Below are positions 56,569 through 64,000 of a stretch of DNA of 64,000 bases, piece by piece (positions within the stretch are counted from its first letter, which is position 1; every line of letters begins with the position of its first letter). The notes beneath the pieces are model-generated. The model was not told the origin of the DNA, did not search any database, and saw only the letters and a list, made by a program, of their open reading frames with translations. A program made the position numbers and the translations under genes. The DNA is taken from the NCBI GenBank assembly GCA_001312505.1, contig BBDW01000005.1:1-64000 (forward strand). The letters are read 5' to 3'. This stretch comes from Mediterraneibacter faecis JCM 15917 (lineage in GTDB: Bacteria > Bacillota > Clostridia > Lachnospirales > Lachnospiraceae).

Positions 56569-57284
56569 AACAACAGAAATTATTAAGTCTGATCCGTCAG
56601 GCGATACAAGATTACAACATGATAGAAGACGGTGACAGGATTGCAGTAGGTGTTTCCGGCGGTAAGGATTCCCTGACTCTGCTTTATGCGATGAAGCTGC
56701 TGCAGGAATTTTACCCGAAGAGGTTCGAATTATCTGCGATTACCTGCAACGTAGGATTTGAAGGGATGGATTTTACGGGCGTAGCAGAGTTTTGTGAGCA
56801 CCTGGAGATTCCTTATGAGCAGGTTGATACAGAGATTGCCCGGATCGTATTTCAGGAGAATAAGGATACAAGACCGTGTTCTTTGTGTGCAAAGCTTCGG
56901 AAGGGTGCGATGTATCAACGGCTGGGAGAGCTTGGAATCAATAAGATGGCATATGCACATAATAAGGATGATTTTATTGAGACAGCATTGATGTCATTAA
57001 TCTATGAAGGTCGGTTCTATGCATTCCCACCAGTGACAGAATTGCCGGAAGCGGGAGTGACGGTGATCCGTCCGATGATGTATGTTCCGGAGCAAGGTGT
57101 AGCGCACTTTGTTGCAGACCAGGGAATCCGTGTGGTTAAGAATACGTGCCCGGTAGACGGTTCAACAAAAAGAGCATATGCAAAACAGTTGATGGAGCAG
57201 ATCAACAGGGAGACGCCAGGGGGGGCGAAGGACAGGATCATGCATGCAATCGTGAACGGAAGGTTCCCTGATTGGCCACTGTAG
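56565..57284 (+). CDS. ttcA: TtcA-family tRNA 2-thiocytidine synthase-like protein
   Basis: PP-loop ATPase: AVGVSGGKDSLTLLYAMKL, then TRPCSLCAKLRKGAMYQ with the CxxC pair that binds the iron-sulphur cluster in TtcA, AYAHNKDDFIETALMSLIYE, and NTCPVDGSTKRAYAKQ with the third Cys. 239 aa. Likely thiolates C32 of some tRNAs. A G7 at 57219 gives TPGGAKD. Confidence 0.85.
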   Translation: MKQQKLLSLIRQAIQDYNMIEDGDRIAVGVSGGKDSLTLLYAMKLLQEFYPKRFELSAITCNVGFEGMDFTGVAEFCEHLEIPYEQVDTEIARIVFQENKDTRPCSLCAKLRKGAMYQRLGELGINKMAYAHNKDDFIETALMSLIYEGRFYAFPPVTELPEAGVTVIRPMMYVPEQGVAHFVADQGIRVVKNTCPVDGSTKRAYAKQLMEQINRETPGGAKDRIMHAIVNGRFPDWPL

Positions 57285-57479
57285 TGATGGGAAAGTGATT
57301 AAGAAAATGCATTTTTTACTTCCCTATTTCGCCTATCTGTGTTACACTAACGAATGAGTTATTTAACTTTTTTGTAACAATTACGAAAGTGATAGGCTCA
57401 TTGAAAAGGGAAAACAACATGGAAATGTATATAACTATTTGTAGAGAGGGATGCAGATAGTTAATAGGAGGAATTATTT

Positions 57480-59348
57480 ATGTGTGGAATCGTAGGATTT
57501 ACAGGAAACCATCAGGCAGCTCCGATTCTGTTGGACGGATTGTCTAAGCTGGAATACAGAGGATATGATTCAGCAGGTCTTGCAGTGCGTGACGGAGAGC
57601 ATCTTGCACAGGTTGTTAAGGCGAAGGGACGTCTGAGTAATCTTTCAGAGAAGACAGACAGTGGTAAGGCACTCAAGGGAACTTGCGGTATCGGTCATAC
57701 ACGCTGGGCGACTCACGGTGAGCCAAGTCAGGTCAATGCACATCCGCATGTATCCGGAAACTGTGAGAGAAGTGGATCCGGTACAGTTGAGGCTGAGGTT
57801 GTCGGAGTACATAACGGTATTATCGAAAACTATACAGAGTTGAAAGAGAAGCTGTTAAAGCATGGTTATACATTCTACAGTGATACAGATACAGAAGTAG
57901 TGATCAAACTGGTTGACTACTATTATAAGAAATATAATTTAGGACCGATCGATGCGATTGCCAAGACTATGGTTCGTGTACGTGGTTCTTATGCACTTGA
58001 GCTGATGTTCAAGGATTATCCGGGAGAGATCTGGGTTGCCAGAAAAGACAGCCCGATGATCATCGGTATTGCAGATGGCGAGACTTATGTTGCATCTGAT
58101 GTACCGGCAATCCTGAAATACACAAGAAATGTATACTATATCGGAAACCTTGAGTTTGCAAAGCTTGTTCCGGGAGAGGCTCATTTCTATGATCTCAATG
58201 GTGACGAGATCGAGAAAGAGACAACAGAGATCAAATGGGATGCAGAGGCAGCAGAGAAGGCCGGTTTCGAGCATTTCATGATGAAAGAGATCTATGAGCA
58301 GCCGAAAGCAATCCGTGATACTCTGAATTCTGTTGTGAAAGACGGAGTGATCGACTTTACGGATATTGATATTACAGAGGAAGAGATTAAGAAATACAGC
58401 CAGATTTACATTGTTGCGTGCGGTTCTGCATGGCATGTAGGAGTTGAGGCTCAGTATGTGATCGAGGAGCTGGCTCAGATTCCGGTTCGAGTAGAGCTTG
58501 CATCTGAGTTCCGTTACCGTGAGATGCCGCTTGTGAAGGATGGTCTGGTTATCGTGATCAGCCAGTCCGGAGAGACCGCAGATACATTGGCAGCTATGCG
58601 TATGGCGAAAGATAAAGGACTTGCTACACTTGCAGTTGTAAATGTAATCGGAAGCAGTATTGCCCGTGAGGCAGATAAGGTGTTCTATACACTGGCAGGA
58701 CCGGAGATTTCGGTTGCTACAACAAAGGGATACAGCGCACAGCTTGTAGCTCTTGATTGTATTGCAGTTCAGTTTGCAAAAGTGAAAGGACTGATCACAG
58801 ACGAGCAGTACAGCTATTACATTTCCGAGCTTCAGACAATTCCGGAGAAGATTGAGAAGATTCTTCAGGATAAGGAGAGAATCCAGTGGTTCGCAGCCAA
58901 ATATGCGAATGCACATGACGTCTTCTTTGTAGGCCGTGGAGTGGACTATGCAGTGTGTCTGGAAGGAAGTCTGAAACTGAAAGAGATTTCTTATATTCAT
59001 TCTGAGGCTTATGCGGCAGGTGAGTTAAAGCATGGAACAATCAGTCTGATCGAGGACAATATTCTCGTAATCGGAGTTCTGACACAGAGCAAGCTGTATG
59101 AGAAGACAGTCAGCAATATGATGGAATGTAAGAGCCGTGGCGCATATCTGATGGGTGTGACAAACTATGGCAATTATGAGATGGAAGACAAGGTAGACTT
59201 TACAGTCTATGTTCCGAAGGTGGATGAGCACTTTATGGGAAGTCTCGCAGTGATTCCGCTGCAGCTGCTCGGATATTATGTAAGTGTTGCAAAGGGACTT
59301 GATGTAGATAAGCCGAGAAACCTTGCAAAGAGTGTAACAGTAGAATAA
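57480..59348 (+). CDS. glmS: Glutamine-fructose-6-phosphate aminotransferase (isomerising)
   Basis: Makes glucosamine-6-P for wall and capsule. MCGIVGFTG gives the N-terminal nucleophile Cys, then RGYDSAGLAV and HTRWATHGEPS. Two SIS domains: SAWHVGVEAQYVIEEL with SQSGETADTLAAMR, and FVGRGVDYAVCLEGSLKLKE. The C-terminus is KPRNLAKSVTVE. 622 aa, intact. AGGAGGAATT precedes the ATG. The 195-bp leader shows no glmS ribozyme core. Confidence 0.95.
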   Translation: MCGIVGFTGNHQAAPILLDGLSKLEYRGYDSAGLAVRDGEHLAQVVKAKGRLSNLSEKTDSGKALKGTCGIGHTRWATHGEPSQVNAHPHVSGNCERSGSGTVEAEVVGVHNGIIENYTELKEKLLKHGYTFYSDTDTEVVIKLVDYYYKKYNLGPIDAIAKTMVRVRGSYALELMFKDYPGEIWVARKDSPMIIGIADGETYVASDVPAILKYTRNVYYIGNLEFAKLVPGEAHFYDLNGDEIEKETTEIKWDAEAAEKAGFEHFMMKEIYEQPKAIRDTLNSVVKDGVIDFTDIDITEEEIKKYSQIYIVACGSAWHVGVEAQYVIEELAQIPVRVELASEFRYREMPLVKDGLVIVISQSGETADTLAAMRMAKDKGLATLAVVNVIGSSIAREADKVFYTLAGPEISVATTKGYSAQLVALDCIAVQFAKVKGLITDEQYSYYISELQTIPEKIEKILQDKERIQWFAAKYANAHDVFFVGRGVDYAVCLEGSLKLKEISYIHSEAYAAGELKHGTISLIEDNILVIGVLTQSKLYEKTVSNMMECKSRGAYLMGVTNYGNYEMEDKVDFTVYVPKVDEHFMGSLAVIPLQLLGYYVSVAKGLDVDKPRNLAKSVTVE

Positions 59349-59358
59349 GAATATGATG

Positions 59359-59452
59359 AATCAGGCAGGTCGGGAAAATGAATCCGTCCTGCCTGATTTT
59401 GGCAAGAGCCAGAAACAGCACCGCATCTTCCCACTGTTCTGGCTCTTGTTTT
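59359..59452. terminator. Two terminator hairpins between glmS and hydA
   Basis: AATCAGGCAGG/CCTGCCTGATT (59359-59398) and CAAGAGCCAGAA/TTCTGGCTCTTG (59403-59448), each with a T tail. The genes converge here, so together they stop both transcripts. Confidence 0.82.
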
Positions 59453-59464
59453 ATATAGGAATTA

Positions 59465-61204
59465 TTATCTAGGCATATCCCACTTTGTATGATCTGTATG
59501 AAGCAGCATATGTGATTTGTGTGACAATGGTTTCTCAAGGAAATCGTTGTACAATTTCATAACATCCTGGTTCTCATGGGAGAAACGGATCTTTGCGTTC
59601 TTGTCAAGGAAGTAGAGGTTTGCACCGCGTGTGTGTGCAAGCTCTTCGCCGTCGTGGATCGGCTGGCCGCCTCCGCCGACGCATCCGCCCGGACAGGCCA
59701 TAACTTCCACAAAGTCGTAGTGTACTTCACCGTGTTCAATTGCTTCAAGCAGTTTGCGTACATTTCCAAGACCACTGACAACAGCAGCACGGATCGTAGC
59801 ATCACCGATCTGGACTTCAGCTTCTACAACACCCGTCTCAAAGGATGGACTGCGGACAATCTTAAATGCATCCGGATCTGGGTTACGTCCTGTTACAAGA
59901 TAGTGTGCGGAACGAAGTGCAGCTTCCATAACACCGCCGGTAGCACCGAAGATAACACCGGCACCGGACCACTCTTTCATAAGCGGATCACATTCGCGGT
60001 CTTTCAGGCTCTTTGGATCAATATGCGCAGCACGGATCATTCTTGTCAGCTCTCTTGTAGTGAGAACTGTGTCAATGTCATGTCCGGCATACTCGCCGTA
60101 GAAAAGTTCCATGTTGCGTTCACCTTTTTTCGCTACGCAAGGCATGACAGATACGGTGTAAATGTCCTCCGGAGCGACACCGATGGACTGTGCAAAATAA
60201 GTCTTCATAACAGCACCGAACATCTGCTGTGGTGACTTGGCTGTGGACAGCTGTGGCACCAGATGTGGGTACTGTGATTTGATGAAACGGATCCAGCCAG
60301 GGCAGCAGGAAGTGAACATCGGACGCAACTTTAATTCTCCTTTGGTGAAGCGCTGCAGGAATTCATTTCCTTCTTCCATGATCGTAAGGTCAGCAGAGAA
60401 AGAAGTATCGAAGACGTAGTCTATGCCGATCTTTTTCAAGGCGTCCATGATCTTTCCGATTGTTGCTTCTTCTCTGGACAGGCCGAGAGCTTCTCCCCCC
60501 CACGCAGCACGGACTGCCGGAGCAACCTGTGCAACCACCACTTTCTTCTTGTCAGCAATCGCACTCCATACATCCTCTGTATCATCACGCTCACGAAGTG
60601 CGCCGACAGGACAATGAGTGATACACTGTCCGCAGAGAGAACAGGAGACTTCATTGATCTTTTTATTTCCGTTTACATTGATCGTTGTTCTTGAACCTGT
60701 ACTTGTAACATCCCAGATGTTCAGTCCCTGGATCTTGTCACAAATCTGGATACAGCGCATACATTTGATACATTTGCGTGAATCACGGATGAGTGGGAAT
60801 GTCTTGTCCCAAGGTGTATCTTCAAAGCGTTCTTTGAACGGAAGATCGATCAGGTTCAGATCATTTGCAACCTGCTGAAGTGTACAGTTCCCGCTTCTGA
60901 CACAGGTTGCACATTTGCAGTCATGCTGGGAAAGGATAAGCTGTACAGTCTGTCTTCTTGCAATGCGTACCTTCGGGCTGTTCGTGTAGATCACCATGCC
61001 TTCGGTTACAACGTTATTACAGGATGTGACCAGACGATCTTTCCCTTCAATTTCAACAACACAGACACGGCATGCCGCAATCTCGTTGATATCTTTTAAA
61101 TAACATAATTTCGGAATCGGAGTTCCAAGTTTTGCCGCAGCTTCCATGATAGTAGTTCCGGAAGGTACGGATATTTTCTGATTATCAATTGTAATATTTA
61201 CCAT
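59465..61204 (-). CDS. hydA: [FeFe] hydrogenase catalytic subunit
   Basis: Evolves or oxidises H2. N-terminal 2Fe-2S domain with CYLKDINEIAACRVC, a His-type cluster HDCKCATC, two ferredoxin clusters (CIKCMRCIQIC, CSLCGQCITHCPVG), then the H-cluster motifs TSCCPGW (about residue 300), MPCVAKKGE (about 355) and MACPGGCVGGGGQP (about 510). 579 aa. A C7 on the plus strand at 60495 gives AAWGGEALG for AAWGEALG. Overlaps the flavoprotein gene upstream, suggesting one complex. Confidence 0.95.
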   Translation of the reverse strand: MVNITIDNQKISVPSGTTIMEAAAKLGTPIPKLCYLKDINEIAACRVCVVEIEGKDRLVTSCNNVVTEGMVIYTNSPKVRIARRQTVQLILSQHDCKCATCVRSGNCTLQQVANDLNLIDLPFKERFEDTPWDKTFPLIRDSRKCIKCMRCIQICDKIQGLNIWDVTSTGSRTTINVNGNKKINEVSCSLCGQCITHCPVGALRERDDTEDVWSAIADKKKVVVAQVAPAVRAAWGGEALGLSREEATIGKIMDALKKIGIDYVFDTSFSADLTIMEEGNEFLQRFTKGELKLRPMFTSCCPGWIRFIKSQYPHLVPQLSTAKSPQQMFGAVMKTYFAQSIGVAPEDIYTVSVMPCVAKKGERNMELFYGEYAGHDIDTVLTTRELTRMIRAAHIDPKSLKDRECDPLMKEWSGAGVIFGATGGVMEAALRSAHYLVTGRNPDPDAFKIVRSPSFETGVVEAEVQIGDATIRAAVVSGLGNVRKLLEAIEHGEVHYDFVEVMACPGGCVGGGGQPIHDGEELAHTRGANLYFLDKNAKIRFSHENQDVMKLYNDFLEKPLSHKSHMLLHTDHTKWDMPR

Positions 61205-63033
61205 TTTTCTTTCCGACCTCCTTTAAAGATACCATAACCGAAGTGGTCGCAGCGCAGGCATCTGTGGGATTCCTGTTTTGCTTCGGCTTCTGTCATACAG
61301 TTTTCAACACCTTCAAAATCACAGACACGGCTGCAAGCTTCACGTTCTGTAAGTTCAACTCTTCCGCAAGGTTCACGGTCGCTTAAGCGAGGCTCCGGAA
61401 TCTCAACATCGCAGCTGATGATATGGTGGAAACCAAGATATTCATCGATATTGGCTGCAACAACCTTTGAAGCGGCGATTGCTTTGATTACAGAAGCAGG
61501 TCCGGATGCACAGTCTCCACCGGCGAATACGCCAGGGATATTGTCGAAACCGCCATAACGCTCTGTCATGATCTTACCGCGGGAAACCGGAACACCGGCT
61601 TCAGCGAAGTGTTCAGATTCGATATCCTGACCAATCGCAACGATGAGTGTCTGACAAGGGATAAGGAAATCTTCTTCACCTGTCGGACAGACACTTGCAC
61701 GCCCATCTTTGATCTTGCTGATCATCTGTGGTGTGACGTAGATACCTGAAACGTGTCCGTTCTTATCAGTCTCGATTCTGGATGGCGCTTTCAGTGTAAG
61801 TACTTCAATTCCCTCTGCAACTGCACCTTCGATCTCAGCCGGAAGAGCAGTCATATCTGCAGTACGGCGTCTGTAAACGATACTTACTTTTTTAGCACCG
61901 AGACGTTTTGCTGTGCGGACGGCGTCCATGGAAACGTTACCGCCACCGATGACAGCAACTTCCTGTCCGGTAAGATCAGGGCTCTTGTCTGCTCCAACAT
62001 CACGAAGGAAGGACACAGCAGAGATGACGCCTTCTGCATGTTCGCCTTCGATACCAAGCTTCTTATCAGTGCTTGCACCGATGGAAATAAGAACAGCATC
62101 ATATTCCTGGCGGAGACTCTGAATTGTGATATCTTTACCAATACGTTTTCCAAATTCTACCTGAACTCCTGTCTCAAGGATTGCCTGAATATCTTCGTCA
62201 AGACGATCTTTTGGAAGTCTGTAGTTCGGGATTCCATAGCGGAGCATTCCGCCGAGCTTTGGAAGCATCTCGAATACGGTTGTCTGATGTCCCATCAACT
62301 GCAGGTAGTAAGCAGCACTGAGTCCACCAGGTCCACCGCCTACGACAGCGATACGCTTTCCGGTGGAAGGTGCGCATTCCGGTGGTGGAACCTTGCCTGC
62401 ATAATCAGCGGCCATACGTTTCAGTCCACGGATATTGATGGCATCATCTACGATATTTCTACGGCAGCGGGCCTCACAAGGATGCTCACAAATAAAACCG
62501 CAGGTTGTCGGGAACGGATTATCCTTACGGATCAGACGGATTGCGTCAGCGTAACGGCCCTCTCCGGTCAGCGCGATATATCCAGGGATATCAACATGTG
62601 CAGGACAGAGAGAAACGCAAGGTACAGGCTGTGTATAGTGGCAGGTACAGCGTCCCTGACGGACATGTTCTTCATAATCTTCGCGACAGTCTCTTAAGCT
62701 CTTATGTACCATGGCACCGGCTTCATATCCGATCGGACAGTCAGATCCTTCGCGAATGGATTCAGACAATGTGTCAATCAGATCAAGTGTCTCCATTGTA
62801 GCAGTACCGTTCATAACATCTGTCAGAAGGTTCTTCAATTGCCACAGCCCAACGCGGCACGGGGGGGTACATTTTCCGCAGGATTGTGTCTGACACATCT
62901 CGATGAATGCACGAGTCATGTCAACCGGACATAATCCCGGAGGGCTGGATTCAATTCTGCGTTCCAGATCTTTGTACAGCTCTTCAACGACGAGCTGGCC
63001 TTTGTCTGGACCTGGGATTTCAAGTCTACTCAT
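61198..63033 (-). CDS. NuoF-C-terminal / GltD-like flavoprotein, hydrogenase partner
   Basis: Residues 1-115 match the 4Fe-4S end of NuoF: CQTQSCGKCTPPCRVGLWQ. Next come CVSLCPAHVDIPGYIALTGE and CEHPCEARCRR as in GltD, the FAD motif VVGGGPGGLSAAYYLQLMG, and the NAD(P)H motif VIGGGNVSMDAVRTAKRLG, then FAGGDCASGPASVIKAIA. The C-terminus has CDHFGYG-type Cys. 611 aa. It likely moves electrons between NAD(P)H or ferredoxin and HydA. The G7 at 62861 turns the expected CxxCxxC into CxxCxxxC. Confidence 0.9.
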   Translation of the reverse strand: MSRLEIPGPDKGQLVVEELYKDLERRIESSPPGLCPVDMTRAFIEMCQTQSCGKCTPPCRVGLWQLKNLLTDVMNGTATMETLDLIDTLSESIREGSDCPIGYEAGAMVHKSLRDCREDYEEHVRQGRCTCHYTQPVPCVSLCPAHVDIPGYIALTGEGRYADAIRLIRKDNPFPTTCGFICEHPCEARCRRNIVDDAINIRGLKRMAADYAGKVPPPECAPSTGKRIAVVGGGPGGLSAAYYLQLMGHQTTVFEMLPKLGGMLRYGIPNYRLPKDRLDEDIQAILETGVQVEFGKRIGKDITIQSLRQEYDAVLISIGASTDKKLGIEGEHAEGVISAVSFLRDVGADKSPDLTGQEVAVIGGGNVSMDAVRTAKRLGAKKVSIVYRRRTADMTALPAEIEGAVAEGIEVLTLKAPSRIETDKNGHVSGIYVTPQMISKIKDGRASVCPTGEEDFLIPCQTLIVAIGQDIESEHFAEAGVPVSRGKIMTERYGGFDNIPGVFAGGDCASGPASVIKAIAASKVVAANIDEYLGFHHIISCDVEIPEPRLSDREPCGRVELTEREACSRVCDFEGVENCMTEAEAKQESHRCLRCDHFGYGIFKGGRKEKW

Positions 63034-63210
63034 TTTAAACCTCTCCTTTTACCATAACGTTCATTACTGACTGATTTTAAAATAGGAAATGTATTTGAAA
63101 AAACCTATCTTCAAACCAGTAAAGTTCCATTTAGTAATATTCTACAAATAAATCTAAAAATTATCAAGAAAAGTTTAAAAAATGACAAGCCTGTTATTTA
63201 TTATACAAAC

Positions 63211-63222
63211 AACAAGCTTGTT
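63211..63222. promoter_or_regulatory. Palindrome upstream of the hydrogenase operon
   Basis: AACAAGCTTGTT is a perfect 12-bp palindrome, with a related ACAAGCCTGTTA at 63185-63196. Both are in the AT-rich 63034-63276 gap that must contain the hydrogenase promoter. They could be a repressor site; the match to the Rex consensus is poor. Nothing else is clear in this gap. Confidence 0.35.
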
Positions 63223-63276
63223 AAAAATAAACAAAAATATTCTAAAAAATATTGAGAAATAGATAAAAAAATCAAT

Positions 63277-64000
63277 TCATATAGCGGTAGCAACGAAAAT
63301 AATAACAGAGCGTTCACCTAAAAATATTTTAGATTCTACCGTAGGCATTGAATTTTTGTGAAAAAACTGACATTTAGCATCGCCGGTGTTGACCGCAACT
63401 TTCCATTTGTAATGTTCAGGAAGTTCCGGCAGAGTGAGTGTGACCGGAAACCATCCGGAATTTACAGCCAGATAAACAAGGTCTTCTTCTTGTATTGCTT
63501 CATCATAACCTGCGAATCGTACACAGACAACATGGCGGTCACCGGAGAAATTTGTCTCATCCGGAGTGAGCCCATGCGTGCTCATTGCCGGAACACCAAG
63601 ATAGCTTGGCTCTAGATCCTTACGGATGACAGGGTGATCTTTGCGGAACTGGATCATATATTGAAAGAAATCGAACAGATCCTTATTTTTTTGAGGAGAC
63701 TCCAGTCCAGCCAGGAGATCAGGTTATCCTGGCAATAAGGGTTATTATTTCCATAACGTGTGTCTGCAAATTCATCACCGGAGAGGAACATTGGAGTTCC
63801 GCGGCTGCAAAGCAGAACGGCACAGGCATTTTTCATCAGTCGTTTACGAAGTGCCAGAATGGCAGGATCATCTGTTTCGCCTTCTACGCCACAGTTCCAG
63901 CTGTTATTGTCGTCAGCTCCGTCAGTGTTCCCCCCCCAACCGTTGGCTTCATTATGCTTCTGGTTATAACTGTACAGATCATAAAGCGTGAATCCATCAT
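63277..64000 (-). CDS. glgX: Glycogen debranching enzyme (GlgX/isoamylase type), C-terminal part, frameshifted
   Basis: Only the C-terminal about 240 residues lie in the window; the 5' end is beyond 64000. [56 protein letters not shown] and WLDWSLL are GH13 debranching signatures. An A is missing from a run near 63692, so the frame jumps before [22 protein letters not shown]8 at 63930 gives GWGGNTDG. Separate from the hydrogenase operon, same strand. Confidence 0.85.

Noticed and set aside
57285..57479. glmS ribozyme/riboswitch upstream of glmS
   Set aside because: Firmicute glmS often has one, but I find neither the conserved core nor the pseudoknot pairing in the 195-bp leader.
2251..63937. 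Classical phase variation of surface genes by poly-G slippage
   Set aside because: Runs occur equally in biosynthetic, sporulation and hydrogenase genes, and many damage conserved motifs; contingency loci would cluster in surface genes and be longer. Kept only as an alternative explanation.
1..64000. CRISPR arrays, rRNA, tRNA
   Set aside because: No regularly spaced repeats and no recognisable rRNA or tRNA sequence on either strand.

Overview
The window looks like a chromosomal segment of a Gram-positive, spore-forming gut Clostridium of the family Lachnospiraceae. The signs are moderate GC, AGGAGG-type ribosome sites, spoVAC/AD/AE, a Wzz/BY-kinase/CpsB polysaccharide locus, a carboxyspermidine-type polyamine operon, and an [FeFe] hydrogenase paired with a GltD-like flavoprotein. 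I cannot name the genus. No rRNA, tRNA or CRISPR array was found.

Layout. 1-9.9 kb: a hypothetical gene, a branched-chain amino acid ABC transporter (livK, then livHMGF) split by aroD, a cytidylate-kinase-like gene, a 5-formyl-THF cyclo-ligase and lepB. 10-20.3 kb: an accessory island of small or decayed genes (YhcG/DUF1016 relic, SdpI-like, DUF6440, DUF1349, a hydrolase without its nucleophile), a flavin reductase, a MarR regulator with two radical SAM proteins ('radical SAM mobile pair'), a cupin and HxlR pair, relics of a conjugative element (VirD4-type, Maff2) and a GntR/ABC exporter. The island carries short dispersed repeats, a 127-bp direct repeat and an internally deleted copy of the second radical SAM gene. 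20.3-24.9 kb: a secreted nuclease, azlCD, a rhamnulose-phosphate-type aldolase and a FliB-like protein. 24.9-31.1 kb: a strong promoter, a structured leader ending in a terminator, and a five-gene polyamine operon. 31.1-33.3 kb: spoVA genes, with spoVAC divergent from spoVAD/E. 33.3-53 kb: a large surface-polysaccharide locus with regulation, priming transferase, glycosyltransferases, LicD, a cytidylyltransferase/SDR/AraD trio, polymerase, flippase and tailoring enzymes. 53-64 kb: a tandemly damaged AraC regulator, a flavodoxin-SCP2-membrane fusion, a TtcA-like gene, glmS, hydA with its flavoprotein partner, and the end of a glgX-type gene.

Sequence condition. Runs of 6-8 G (or C) are strikingly frequent, roughly 50 in 64 kb. 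Most in-frame ones add exactly one extra Gly or Pro to a position where the family has one fewer, including inside an iron-sulphur ligand motif. About a dozen others break the frame. Separately, about 17 single-base deletions, mostly in A/T/G homopolymers, split otherwise complete genes. Whenever the indels are put back, each gene regains a continuous frame of normal family length. I therefore annotate most split genes as single CDSs and suspect consensus error, while recording the alternative of real G-tract instability. True decay (large internal deletions) is confined to the 10-20 kb island and the AraC duplication.

How the genes work together. The island's MarR/rSAM-A/rSAM-B unit forms a translationally coupled operon behind a 17-bp-arm palindrome overlapping its own promoter. 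The polyamine operon encodes arginine to agmatine to putrescine to spermidine through carboxyspermidine, with an extra spermidine-synthase homologue. The polysaccharide locus is a Wzx/Wzy pathway probably decorated by a pentitol-phosphate-like group.
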